This document shows positions 1 to 7,970 of a DNA stretch of 64,000 nucleotides, in pieces. This DNA comes from JAQBZY01 sp038117205 (GTDB taxonomy: Bacteria; Pseudomonadota; Alphaproteobacteria; Rhodospirillales; Casp-alpha2): NCBI GenBank assembly GCA_038117205.1, contig JAYOFL010000003.1, positions 1 through 64,000 of the forward strand, in the 5' to 3' direction. A model generated the notes under the pieces. The model did not search any database. It had not been told where the DNA came from and saw only the letters and a program-made list of their open reading frames with translations. Position 1 is the first letter of the stretch, and each line of letters opens with the position of its first letter. The position numbers and the translations under genes are program-made.

Positions 1-1
1 G

Positions 2-664
2 GTCGAACTGAACGGGTCCTCGGGCTCAGAGGGTACCGTGACGCAAATTCCGGTCGGGATTCAACTCGATGTTACGCCATCGTTCAATGCGGACGGAACC
101 GTACAACTGAATGTGGCCGCCGCACGGGCATTCGTCGAAACAAAATCCTCCCTGGTCGGCTTTAGTAACTTCGGACAGGTCAGCAAGACGACCGTCACCG
201 CCAACGTGCGCATGAATTTTGATGAAACAGTGATTATCAGCGGCCTTTCAGAGAAGGAAGCAGAGAACCTGCACGACGGCGTTCCCTTTCTGCAAGACGT
301 GCCAGGGCTGCAATACCTGTTCTCTCGCGAAGACGCCCTGACTACAAATAAGTCGGTAGTTATTTTGCTGACACCACGCCAGGCGAGCTTTGTCGGCCAG
401 ATTCCGGACGACAACAAAGTGTCTTCAAGCTCCGGCAACGGTCAGGGAAAGAACAAGGCCATCGCACAGCCACATGTCGATGAATTGAATAAGCTGCTCA
501 GCGGCCTTAAACCGGAGAGCAACCTCGGCATCATTTTTAAAAATATAGAACGGTCCAGCGTTTACCGCCAGTTCCGTACCGGGGATGTTCAGATAGAAAA
601 TTGGGATTTAAAGCCGGGGTTGGACAAACGCATTCACCACGCACTGAATTTTCTCTATTACTGA
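2..664 (+). CDS. Secretin family protein (type II/III secretion or type IV pilus), C-terminal part
   Basis: The reading frame is already open at the left edge, so the N-terminus lies outside the window. About 220 residues remain. The first ~120 match the membrane-pore end of the secretin family (GspD/PilQ/PilN): a stretch beginning FVETKSSLVGFSNFGQVSK, then ETVIISGLSEKEAE, then VPFLQDVPGLQYLFS and a closing VVILLTPR, which is the family hallmark. Secretins form the outer-membrane channel of secretion or pilus machines. After this comes a low-complexity linker rich in Ser, Gly and Asn and an unusual charged C-terminal extension that I do not recognise. Base composition looks more AT-rich than the rest of the window, and no partner gene of a secretion system follows. 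It may be the edge of a transferred region or of a wrongly joined contig. Confidence 0.75.
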   Translation, partial: VELNGSSGSEGTVTQIPVGIQLDVTPSFNADGTVQLNVAAARAFVETKSSLVGFSNFGQVSKTTVTANVRMNFDETVIISGLSEKEAENLHDGVPFLQDVPGLQYLFSREDALTTNKSVVILLTPRQASFVGQIPDDNKVSSSSGNGQGKNKAIAQPHVDELNKLLSGLKPESNLGIIFKNIERSSVYRQFRTGDVQIENWDLKPGLDKRIHHALNFLYY

Positions 665-962
665 CGTAACTTTACGGGCATCGTCAGAAAAAATCTGTTG
701 AGTGGCTCTAATTGCCTTCCTGCCCTCGCGGGATGACAAAACCCAATCCCGTCCGCTACTTCAAAACGTCACCTGAGGTCATCCGCCTAGCCGTGATTGC
801 TCTGCTCCCTGAAAACTGGATCGTTTTGGTTAGAGTTTTCCGCTGACATTTGGGCGAGCTGAGACGAGTTCGTATTCGTCTGACAGCACCGCTATTCTCC
901 AAAGCCCCTGCTGGGGGCTTTCATTTTTCTAGGCCTAAAATCCGCCTTTTCACCCCTCCCCC
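665..962. other. Non-coding gap between secretin and nasS remnant
   Basis: About 300 bases without a convincing gene on either strand; the open frames here are shadows. The only clear structure is the terminator at its right end. The change from moderate to high GC happens within or just after this gap, close to the truncated end of nasS. Confidence 0.6.
901..928 (+). terminator. Rho-independent terminator
   Basis: A perfect 8-bp stem (AAAGCCCC at 901-908, GGGGCTTT at 914-921) with a five-base loop is followed by CATTTTT on the plus strand. It points away from the secretin but lies ~240 bases past its stop codon, so it may have belonged to another transcript now lost. Confidence 0.75.
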
Positions 963-1706
963 TCACGCACTCATCCGCGCGTGCAGGGCGGCGCCGTTCT
1001 CCGCCGCCCAGGCGGCGCGGACACCCAGCACCTTTTCCGGGCTGGACCGCCAGATCGCCGACTTGGTGGTGGCAATGACGCCGACGCCCTTGGCGACGGC
1101 GTGCGAATTCCACGGTTCGCCGACGCAGAAACCGTCGATCTGGCCGGCCGCCAACGCGTCCGCCGTGAAGGGCGGCGGCACCACCACGAAGGCCGCGTCG
1201 ACATCCGGCCGCACGCCGGACGCCGCCAGCCAATAGCGAAGCTCGTAGTTGTGGCTCGAGTAGCGGTGCACGATTCCGAACACGGGGACCGGCCGGCCCG
1301 CCTTGGCGCGGGCGGCGGAAACGCGCCGGAGCGCCGTGCCGTTGACCGTGGCGTCGCCGGTTTCGAGCGCCCCTTCAGCCGCCATTTCCCGCCATAGCGC
1401 GGTCGAGACCGTGACCGCGTTACCGCCGAGTCCCATCGCCATCGGCGCGATGATTTCCGTATCCATGGGCCCCTTGCCCAACGCCGCCGCGATCGGCAGC
1501 GGCGCCAGCATATGCGCGACGTCGAAATGTCCGATGGCGATGCGGTCGCGGATGTTCGCCCAGGACGTTTCCTTGGCGAGGACCAGGTCCACCCCTTCGT
1601 CGGCGGCGAAACCCATTTCCCGGGCGGCGACCAGCAACGCCGTATCGAGGAGCGGAATGAACCCGGCGTTGATCCGGACGGGCGATGACGGACCGGAAGC
1701 GCTCAT
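963..1706 (-). pseudogene. nasS: NasS-type nitrate sensor (NrtA/CmpA family), 3'-truncated
   Basis: The 247-residue product starts normally without a signal peptide (INAGFIPLLDTALLVAARE) and continues through typical NrtA/CmpA-like ligand-binding segments such as HMLAPLPIAAALG, IVHRYSSHNYELRYWLA and GQIDGFCVGEPWN. Family members are usually ~380-400 residues, so roughly the last 140 are missing; homology stops near RAAWAAENGAALHA and the frame then ends within a few codons. NasS is a cytoplasmic nitrate/nitrite sensor that holds NasT in check. It lies directly downstream of nasT, 2 bases apart, on the minus strand. The break coincides with the composition change at 960, so a recombination or assembly junction probably cut the gene. 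Loss of the C-terminal lobe should abolish normal sensing. Confidence 0.75.
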
Positions 1707-1708
1707 CT

Positions 1709-2302
1709 TCAGCGATCCCCCAACAGTCCGGCGGCGGTCACCAGGCTTTCCGCCACCTGGGCGACGCGGCGGTTCTGGTCCATGGCCGTCTTGCGGAGCA
1801 TTTTGTAGGCTTCGTCCTCGCCGATGCCACGCATCTTCATGAGTATCCCCTTCGCCCGGTCGATGACTTTCCGTTCGGCAAGTTCCGTCCGTGTCTCTTC
1901 GAGTTCCCGCCGCAAGCGGTTGACGGCGTTGAACCGGCTGATGGTGACGTCGAGGATCGACTTCACCCGCTCCTTCTTCAGCCCGTCGACGATGTAGGTA
2001 CTGACGCCGGCGTCGATGGCGGCCTCGATCATCGACGAATCGGAACGGTCGACGAACATGGCGACGGGCCGCTCGACCGAGCGGGACACGCTGAACATAT
2101 GTTCAAGCATGTCGCGGTTCGGGTTCTCCAGGTCGATGAAGACCACGTCCGGATCAATCTCGACGATCCGCCGCACCAGGCCGTCCATCTCGCCGATGAC
2201 GGCGACGTCGGCGTATCCCGCCTCACGCAATCCGTCTTCGAGGACGGACGCCCGCAGAGCGTCCTGGTAAATGACGAGTATCCTGAGATCGTGACCGGTC
2301 AT
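1709..2302 (-). CDS. nasT: NasT-type ANTAR antiterminator response regulator
   Basis: This 197-residue protein has an N-terminal receiver-like domain (LRILVIYQDALRASVLEDGL, then DVVFIDLENPNRDMLE) and a C-terminal ANTAR RNA-binding helical domain (about residues 130-190: ERKVIDRAKGILMKMRGI, then AYKMLRKTAMDQNRRVAQVA). NasT binds two-hairpin leader RNA of nitrate-assimilation operons and prevents termination when nitrate relieves NasS inhibition. Length and motifs are complete. It is first in a two-gene minus-strand unit with the truncated nasS. With NasS damaged, NasT might act constitutively (inference). No nitrate reductase or nitrate transporter gene is present in this window. Confidence 0.88.
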   Translation of the reverse strand: MTGHDLRILVIYQDALRASVLEDGLREAGYADVAVIGEMDGLVRRIVEIDPDVVFIDLENPNRDMLEHMFSVSRSVERPVAMFVDRSDSSMIEAAIDAGVSTYIVDGLKKERVKSILDVTISRFNAVNRLRRELEETRTELAERKVIDRAKGILMKMRGIGEDEAYKMLRKTAMDQNRRVAQVAESLVTAAGLLGDR

Positions 2303-2468
2303 GGCTTAAGACTAGGGCAGCTATGCTGCACTGCACAATACCCTTCCAAATATACTTTTCCGTGCATATTCCGGCGCCTATCGCGTTTACGACTCTCCGG
2401 ATCGTGACAATGGGAAGGGTCATATCTATATTTCCCTGCATAGCGGTCTGCTGTAGAACGCGTTTGTC

Positions 2469-4475
2469 GTGGCGAAAGATTTTGTGGCGAAGCGCAAGCG
2501 GTCACGTCAGGAAAAAAAAGGCGGCGGAAAGCCGTCGGCTCCGCCGCAGGGGTCCGATCTCCCCTCTCTTTTGGAGAATGCGACGAACGCCGTCGACGCG
2601 AAACGGTGGCCGGTCGTCGTCGCGTTCTGCCATCGGATGCTCGATATCGACCCCAAGAACCGCGACGCCAATCATCTGATGGGCATGGCGCTGCATGCCG
2701 AACGAAAGAGCGAGACCGCCCTCGGACACCTGATGGTGGCGCGGGAGGCATCGCCGGAAAGCGCCATGGTGCTGAACAACCTGGCGAAGGTTCAGATGGC
2801 GCTCGGCCGGCACGACGACGCCATCGACAGTTTCCGGCTCGCGCTCACAGCCGCTCCTGACGACAGCGATATCCTGACGAATTTCGCCAATCTGTTGTCG
2901 GAGTTGGGTCGTTACGACGAAGCCATCCCCTTGTACCGCCACGCGCTCGATGAAAACCGGCGGAACGGTGCCGTCCTCTATTATCTAGGCGTCGCGCTCT
3001 TGTTCACGCACCGTCCGACGGAAGCGGTGCCCGTTCTTGAACAAGCGACCGCGCTGGCGCCGAACCACGCCGAGGCATTGTTCAAACTCGCCAACGCCTA
3101 TGCCGAAATCGGCGAGCTCGACAAATCCATCGAGCACTACACCCGCGTCCTGCGGCACGCGCCGAACAGCGCCAACGTCCTCGTCAACCTCGGCAATGCG
3201 CTCTTCGAGAGGGGCCGTCTCAAGACCGCGGCACACACCTTCCAGCGCGCCATTTCCATCGAGCCGAAGGATCCTTTCACCTACATCGACCTCGGCAACG
3301 TCGAGGAAAGCCTTGGCCGCATCTCGTCGGCGGAGCAATCGTTCCGCGGCGCCATCGTCCACGATCCGGCGAACGGCCCGGCCCACCAGGCGTTGGCGCG
3401 GATCAAGAAATTCAAGCCGGGCGATCCCGACCTGCTGGCGCTCGAACGCCTGCATGCCGATCCGAAGCTACGCGGCGATAACCGTACCAGCATCTGCTTC
3501 GCGCTCGCCAAGGCCTATGACGATGTCGGCGACGCGGACAGGGCGTTCCAGGTGCTGTCGGAGGCGAACAAGCGGGTACGCGACGGCATGAGCTACGACA
3601 TCGAGGAACACCGGCAACTCTATGCCGCCATCGCCGGCGCGTTCGACGCGGATACGATCGAGCGCCTCAGCGGCGTCGGCGATCCGTCGAGCCGTCCGAT
3701 CTTCGTTCTCGGCATGCCGCGCTCCGGCACAACGCTCGTCGAGCAGATACTGTCCGCGCACCCGCACGTTCACGGCGCCGGCGAGTTGACGGTCCTGCCC
3801 CGCCTGGTGCAGCGGATCGGCGATGAAACCGGACGGATGTTCCCCGAATTCGTTCGCGCCCAGCCGCCAGAGGCCTTCGCCGCCTGGGGCCGGCGTTATG
3901 TCGACGAATTGGCGGCGACGACGCCCGCCTCCCTCTTCGCCGTCGACAAGCTGCCGGCGAACCACCGCTTGATCGGTTTCATTCACGCCATCCTGCCGAA
4001 CGCCGTCATCGTGCACTGCCGCCGCCATCCGGTCGCGACGTGCTTTTCATGCTTCCAGCAACAGTTCACCGGCCAGCAGCGGTTTTCCTACGACCTCGAG
4101 GAGCTCGGTCACTTCTACCGGCTCTACGACGACCTGATGGCGCATTGGCATCGGGTACTGCCCGGGAAGATCATCGACGTCCGCTACGAGGACCTAATCG
4201 CCGACCAGGAGGGACAGTCGCGCCGCCTGCTCGAATGGATCGGCCTGGAATGGAACGCCGGCGTCCTCGCTTTCGACAAGCTCGACCGTCCCGTGACGAC
4301 AGCCAGCTCGGCGCAGGTCCGCCGCCCGCTCTACAACGACGCCAAGGAACGTTGGCGTCTTTACGAACGCCACCTCGGACCGCTGCTGACATCGCTCGGG
4401 ACGCTGCCCGACCGCTACGAATTGCAGACCATGCTCAACCCGGATGCCGCCACGCGGCCCATACCGGTTCCGTAA
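2469..4475 (+). CDS. Tetratricopeptide-repeat sulfotransferase
   Basis: The 668-residue protein begins at GTG; no strong ribosome site is visible and an in-frame ATG exists at 2638, so the start is uncertain. A basic N-terminus is followed by about eight tetratricopeptide repeats (roughly residues 30-290), then a sulfotransferase domain (roughly 405-640). The 5'-phosphosulfate loop is visible as FVLGMPRSGTTLVEQILSAH near residue 412, and RYEDL near residue 570 fits the later conserved region. The family transfers sulfate from PAPS to an unknown acceptor, possibly a protein or polysaccharide bound by the repeats. Many proteobacteria carry similar TPR-sulfotransferase fusions of unknown substrate. 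It stands alone, facing the M24 gene end-to-end with only a 7-base gap. Confidence 0.88.
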   Translation: MAKDFVAKRKRSRQEKKGGGKPSAPPQGSDLPSLLENATNAVDAKRWPVVVAFCHRMLDIDPKNRDANHLMGMALHAERKSETALGHLMVAREASPESAMVLNNLAKVQMALGRHDDAIDSFRLALTAAPDDSDILTNFANLLSELGRYDEAIPLYRHALDENRRNGAVLYYLGVALLFTHRPTEAVPVLEQATALAPNHAEALFKLANAYAEIGELDKSIEHYTRVLRHAPNSANVLVNLGNALFERGRLKTAAHTFQRAISIEPKDPFTYIDLGNVEESLGRISSAEQSFRGAIVHDPANGPAHQALARIKKFKPGDPDLLALERLHADPKLRGDNRTSICFALAKAYDDVGDADRAFQVLSEANKRVRDGMSYDIEEHRQLYAAIAGAFDADTIERLSGVGDPSSRPIFVLGMPRSGTTLVEQILSAHPHVHGAGELTVLPRLVQRIGDETGRMFPEFVRAQPPEAFAAWGRRYVDELAATTPASLFAVDKLPANHRLIGFIHAILPNAVIVHCRRHPVATCFSCFQQQFTGQQRFSYDLEELGHFYRLYDDLMAHWHRVLPGKIIDVRYEDLIADQEGQSRRLLEWIGLEWNAGVLAFDKLDRPVTTASSAQVRRPLYNDAKERWRLYERHLGPLLTSLGTLPDRYELQTMLNPDAATRPIPVP

Positions 4476-4482
4476 GCGCCGC

Positions 4483-5634
4483 TCAGCAGACAATCGGGTC
4501 GAGGGAGGCGCGCGACAGCCGCTCGACGCCGCTTTCGGTGACGAGCACGGAATGACCCCAGCACATGGCGAGACCGGTCTCCGAATCCATCAGGATCATG
4601 TGCAGGAAGAACACCTGCCCCGGCTCCATCGGCAGCGGATTGCCGGTATAGAACATTGGGAAGTCGACCCAGATCGGGTTGTAGATGGCGCCCATGCCGT
4701 AACCGCAGGCATTCAACCGCGCATGTCCGAACCCGTGCGCGTCGAATACCCGCGCGTGGGCGTCGAAGACGTTCCCCATGGGATCGCCCGGCCGGATCGC
4801 ATCCTCGCAGGCCTGCAGCGCCTCGACGGCGGCGGCGTGCATGCGGCTTTGCGTCTCGGTCGGCTTGCCGACCAGCAGGGTCCGCATCATGGCGGCATGA
4901 TAGCGGGCATAGGCACCGGCCCACTCGATGGTGAGTTGATCCCGTTCCTCCAAATGGCGACGGCCCGAGTAATAGCGGCAGAGCAGCGCGCCGGGTCCCG
5001 ACCCGAGGATGAATTCGTTGCCCGCATAGTCGCCGCCGCCCCGGAAGACAGCGCCCTGCATGGCGGCGAGGATATCGCCCTCGAACGCGCCGGCGCGGGT
5101 CTCATTGATGCCGGCGTCCAGCGCGTCGTCGGCAAGCTCGGCGGCGCGGCGATGGCAGGCGATCTCGGCCGGACTTTTGACGCGTCTGAGATCGCGGATC
5201 AGGGTTGACGCGTCGATCAGTCCGTCGCCGAGCACGCCGCGCAGCATGTCCCAGTTGGCCGCCGTCAGGCCGACGGTCGCCTTCTCGATGCCGAGCCGCT
5301 TGCCGAGCAGGCCGATCTTCGCCAGCAGCGCCTTGAGGTCGTCGGCCGGCTTCATGCCCTCCCGGTCGACCCAGATATGAATGTGCGCGTCGGTGAGCGT
5401 CGAGGTGTGGCGCGCCTGACGCAAATCCGGCGCGCGCGTGAGAAGATCGACCCCACCGTCCGCCGACAGCACCATGCATTGGAACATGGCGAAGCCGAAG
5501 GTGTCGTAGCCGGTCAGCCAGTAGTGGCTCTCCGGCGCGAACAGCAGGATTCCGTCGAGGCCGGCGGCGGCGAGTGCACGCTGCGCCTTGCCGACCCGCC
5601 CGGCGAATTCCTCGGCGGTGAAATGAATGGGCAT
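4483..5634 (-). CDS. Creatinase-like M24 family hydrolase (non-metal type)
   Basis: The 383-residue protein has a creatinase-type N-terminal domain (about 10-135) and a pita-bread M24 domain (about 145-380). The five metal ligands of aminopeptidase P appear replaced: the first two aspartates align with Glu and Ala in LTIEWAGAYARYHAAMMRT, the histidine with Tyr in GYGMG, and the two late glutamates are absent. This resembles creatinase and ectoine hydrolase (DoeA), which hydrolyse C-N bonds without metal. It is last in the minus-strand TRAP unit, ~80 bases after the small membrane gene, so it probably acts on the imported compound. A metal peptidase role is unlikely; the exact substrate is unknown. 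Confidence 0.75.
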   Translation of the reverse strand: MPIHFTAEEFAGRVGKAQRALAAAGLDGILLFAPESHYWLTGYDTFGFAMFQCMVLSADGGVDLLTRAPDLRQARHTSTLTDAHIHIWVDREGMKPADDLKALLAKIGLLGKRLGIEKATVGLTAANWDMLRGVLGDGLIDASTLIRDLRRVKSPAEIACHRRAAELADDALDAGINETRAGAFEGDILAAMQGAVFRGGGDYAGNEFILGSGPGALLCRYYSGRRHLEERDQLTIEWAGAYARYHAAMMRTLLVGKPTETQSRMHAAAVEALQACEDAIRPGDPMGNVFDAHARVFDAHGFGHARLNACGYGMGAIYNPIWVDFPMFYTGNPLPMEPGQVFFLHMILMDSETGLAMCWGHSVLVTESGVERLSRASLDPIVC

Positions 5635-5712
5635 GGGGCGGCCTCCGATTTTGCGAAAGCCGATCCCATCAAATCCGGGCCGGGAAAGCGAGCGGTTTGT
5701 TGCCGCCGGCCC

Positions 5713-5835
5713 TCAGGCGAAACCGGTGGCGAGACCGAACATCAGGCCGAACACCACCAGCGCGGCGAGGATGCCGACAATCCACGGCCAATTGCCGTAC
5801 TGCTCGTCCAGGGCGCGGGAATCGTCGTCGTGCAT
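5713..5835 (-). CDS. Small single-pass membrane protein of the TRAP operon
   Basis: A 40-codon gene starts at ATG 5835-5833 with an AGGA ribosome site about 8 bases upstream; that site lies just past the stop codon of the TRAP permease (15 bases from stop to start). The product has an acidic, soluble N-terminus (MHDDDSRALDEQYG) and a single predicted membrane helix from about residue 17 to the end (WPWIVGILAALVVFGLMFG). I know no family for it. Its tight coupling to the permease suggests a small accessory subunit or stability factor for the transporter, or for placing the next enzyme at the membrane. It is too short for ordinary gene-finding cut-offs. The small DctQ subunit is already fused to DctM, so this is not a missing DctQ. 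Confidence 0.65.
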   Translation of the reverse strand: MHDDDSRALDEQYGNWPWIVGILAALVVFGLMFGLATGFA

Positions 5836-5847
5836 GGCGTTTCCTCG

Positions 5848-7890
5848 TTACTTCAGCAGCGTCGGCAGGAAGAGCGCGATTTCCGGGAAGACCATGACCA
5901 GGATCAGGCCCGTGATCTGCAAGGCGATGAACGGCAGCACCGCGCCGAAAATCTCCTGCAAGGTCACGTCCTTCGGCGTCACGCTCTTCAGCCAGAAGCA
6001 CGCCGGCCCGAACGGTGGCGACAGGAAGTATATCTGCATGTTCATCACGAACAGCACGCCGAACCAGATGGCGATGTAGTCCGGATCCATGCCCATGGCC
6101 GGCGCCAGATCGACCACCACCGGCGCGAAGATCGGCACGGTGATGAAGACGATGGCGATCCACTCCATGAATGTGCCGAGCACGACCAGGATCGCCATCA
6201 TCAGGAGGATGATCAGCCACGGCGAGACGTCGAGACCGGTGAACACGCCCTTGAGGAAGCTGGCGCCGCCGATGATGTTGTAGATACCGACCAGGCTGAC
6301 CGCGCCCATCACCAGCCAGATGATGGTCCCGACCGTCACCATGGTCTGGCGCACGACGCCTTGGATCATGTCCCAAGTGCACTTGCGCCGCAGCGCCGAC
6401 ACGGCGAGCGCGCCGACGACACCGACGCCGGCCGCTTCCGTCACCGACGCGATGCCGGCGTAGATCGAGCCCATGACACCGCCGATGACGGACAGCGCCG
6501 CGAACACGGCGACCAGCCGGTCCCGCGACATCTTCGGCTTTTCCTCGCCGCCGAACACCTCGGAGGCGACCGGCGCGTAGTCCGGCCGCAGGTGGCAGAG
6601 GATCAAGGTATAGATGACGTAGAGCGACGCCAGCAGCAGCCCCGGCAGGAAGCCGGCCAGGAACAGATCACCGAGTGCGACCTTCGCCGCCAGACCGTAG
6701 ACGATCATGATGATCGACGGCGGGATCAGCGTCGCCAGCGAACCGGCGGCGCAGATCAGGCCGAGCGCGAGTTTCCGGTTGTAGCCGAGCCGAAGCATCT
6801 GCGGCAGGGCGACGAGGCCGAGCATGACGATCTCGCCGCCCATGATGCCGGTCATCGCAGCCAGCACCACGGCAACCGCCGTCGTCTGCACGGCGACGCC
6901 GCCGCGCAGGTTGCCGGCGAAGATCGACATGGCGTCGAAAAGATCCTTGGCGAGACCCGACCGCTCGAGGATCGAACTCATCAGCACGAACAGCGGCACG
7001 GCGACGAGCGGATAGGCTTCCAACAGGCCGTAAACGTTCGACGAAACCAGGAACAGGCCCTTCGGACCGAAGTACAGAAGGGCGACGGCGAGCGACACCG
7101 CCATGGTGACGATGCCGAGCGACATGCCGGTCGCCATCAGCACGAACAGCGCGATGACGATAACGATCGTAACGTCGGCGATGGGAATGGATCGGATGTT
7201 GATGCTCTGGCCGAAACTACCGATCGGCTGCAACACCGAGAACACGGCGTCGACCGTCGTCATAACGACATTGTCGCCGAACGCGGTCTGCATGATTAGA
7301 CCGATCAGGCGGATCAGACAGGCGACGGCGATGGCGCCGACGGCGGCACGGGCCCAGAAGGATTCCAGATGACGGAGGATATGAACGACCAACTGCGTCG
7401 CATAGAGGAATGCGCCAAAGCAGAGGATCGTCTTGACGATGGTGGGTTCCGGCGAGTCGAAGGCGCTGCCGGCGCGCTCCACCCGGATGATCGCCTCCAT
7501 GGCCGCGTCGAGGCAGGATTCCGTCAGCATGTAGAGCGCGACGAAACCGAGGCAGTAGACGAACAGGTCGAGCCACCACTGCAGGCGTTGCGACGTATAC
7601 TGCTTTAATACCGTGATGGCGATGTGTCGCTTGTTCAGCGTGACATAGCCGCCGGAGACCAGCCATGTGATGGCGCAGAGCGTCATCACCATCTCGAATG
7701 CCCATTGCGTCGGCGAATGGAAGACGTAACGTGCGATCACCTCGTATCCGGTGATGGCGGCGCAGAACAGGTAGAACTGCCCGACCGCCAGACCAGAAAA
7801 ACGGCTGAAATGATCGATCGCGACGAGAATGCGACCGACCGGCCCGCCGATATGGTGGGTCGACGCCGACGGCGTATCATGCATGGACAT
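5848..7890 (-). CDS. TRAP transporter permease, fused DctQ-DctM
   Basis: This 680-residue membrane protein joins the small four-helix DctQ subunit (about residues 25-200, YLFCAAITGYEVIARYVFHS) to the large DctM permease (about 245-675). DctM features include GMSLGIVTMAVSLAVALLYF, LIPPSIIMIVYG, and a late FLSPPFGPACFWLKSV. TRAP permeases use a sodium gradient to import organic acids and related solutes handed over by a periplasmic receptor. The gene follows the DctP receptor gene after an 80-base gap that contains a strong hairpin. An alternative start lies two codons downstream. Substrate specificity cannot be read from the sequence, but the M24 hydrolase downstream suggests a nitrogen-containing solute (inference). 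Confidence 0.92.
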   Translation of the reverse strand: MSMHDTPSASTHHIGGPVGRILVAIDHFSRFSGLAVGQFYLFCAAITGYEVIARYVFHSPTQWAFEMVMTLCAITWLVSGGYVTLNKRHIAITVLKQYTSQRLQWWLDLFVYCLGFVALYMLTESCLDAAMEAIIRVERAGSAFDSPEPTIVKTILCFGAFLYATQLVVHILRHLESFWARAAVGAIAVACLIRLIGLIMQTAFGDNVVMTTVDAVFSVLQPIGSFGQSINIRSIPIADVTIVIVIALFVLMATGMSLGIVTMAVSLAVALLYFGPKGLFLVSSNVYGLLEAYPLVAVPLFVLMSSILERSGLAKDLFDAMSIFAGNLRGGVAVQTTAVAVVLAAMTGIMGGEIVMLGLVALPQMLRLGYNRKLALGLICAAGSLATLIPPSIIMIVYGLAAKVALGDLFLAGFLPGLLLASLYVIYTLILCHLRPDYAPVASEVFGGEEKPKMSRDRLVAVFAALSVIGGVMGSIYAGIASVTEAAGVGVVGALAVSALRRKCTWDMIQGVVRQTMVTVGTIIWLVMGAVSLVGIYNIIGGASFLKGVFTGLDVSPWLIILLMMAILVVLGTFMEWIAIVFITVPIFAPVVVDLAPAMGMDPDYIAIWFGVLFVMNMQIYFLSPPFGPACFWLKSVTPKDVTLQEIFGAVLPFIALQITGLILVMVFPEIALFLPTLLK

Positions 7891-7918
7891 AAAATATTCC
7901 TCGTGGCGGAATTACGGA

Positions 7919-7946
7919 GCCCGCCCGGCCGCACGGCCGGGCGGGT
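7919..7946 (-). repeat. GC-rich intercistronic hairpin between TRAP receptor and permease genes
   Basis: An 11-bp perfect stem (7920-7930 with 7935-7945, CCCGCCCGGCC / GGCCGGGCGGG) closes a GCAC loop and can be extended by a G-U pair. There is no T-run. A structure here is expected to protect the receptor mRNA or to lower read-through into the permease gene, giving more receptor than permease, as known for malE-malF. Confidence 0.65.
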
Positions 7947-7970
7947 CCGCATATCTGCCGTTCCGGCTCG

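Noticed and set aside
855..900. tRNA-like 3' end (GACGA-GTTCGTAT-TCGTC followed by a near-acceptor GCACCG) just before the terminator at 901, as a possible attachment site
   Set aside because: The loop has 8 bases instead of 7, no CCA end or matching 5' acceptor strand is present, and no integrase is seen. Not enough for a tRNA or att call.
5377..7299. A 640-codon open frame on the plus strand, rich in His, Asp, Glu and Arg
   Set aside because: It is antisense to the M24, small membrane protein and TRAP permease genes, and its composition is typical of shadow frames in GC-rich DNA.
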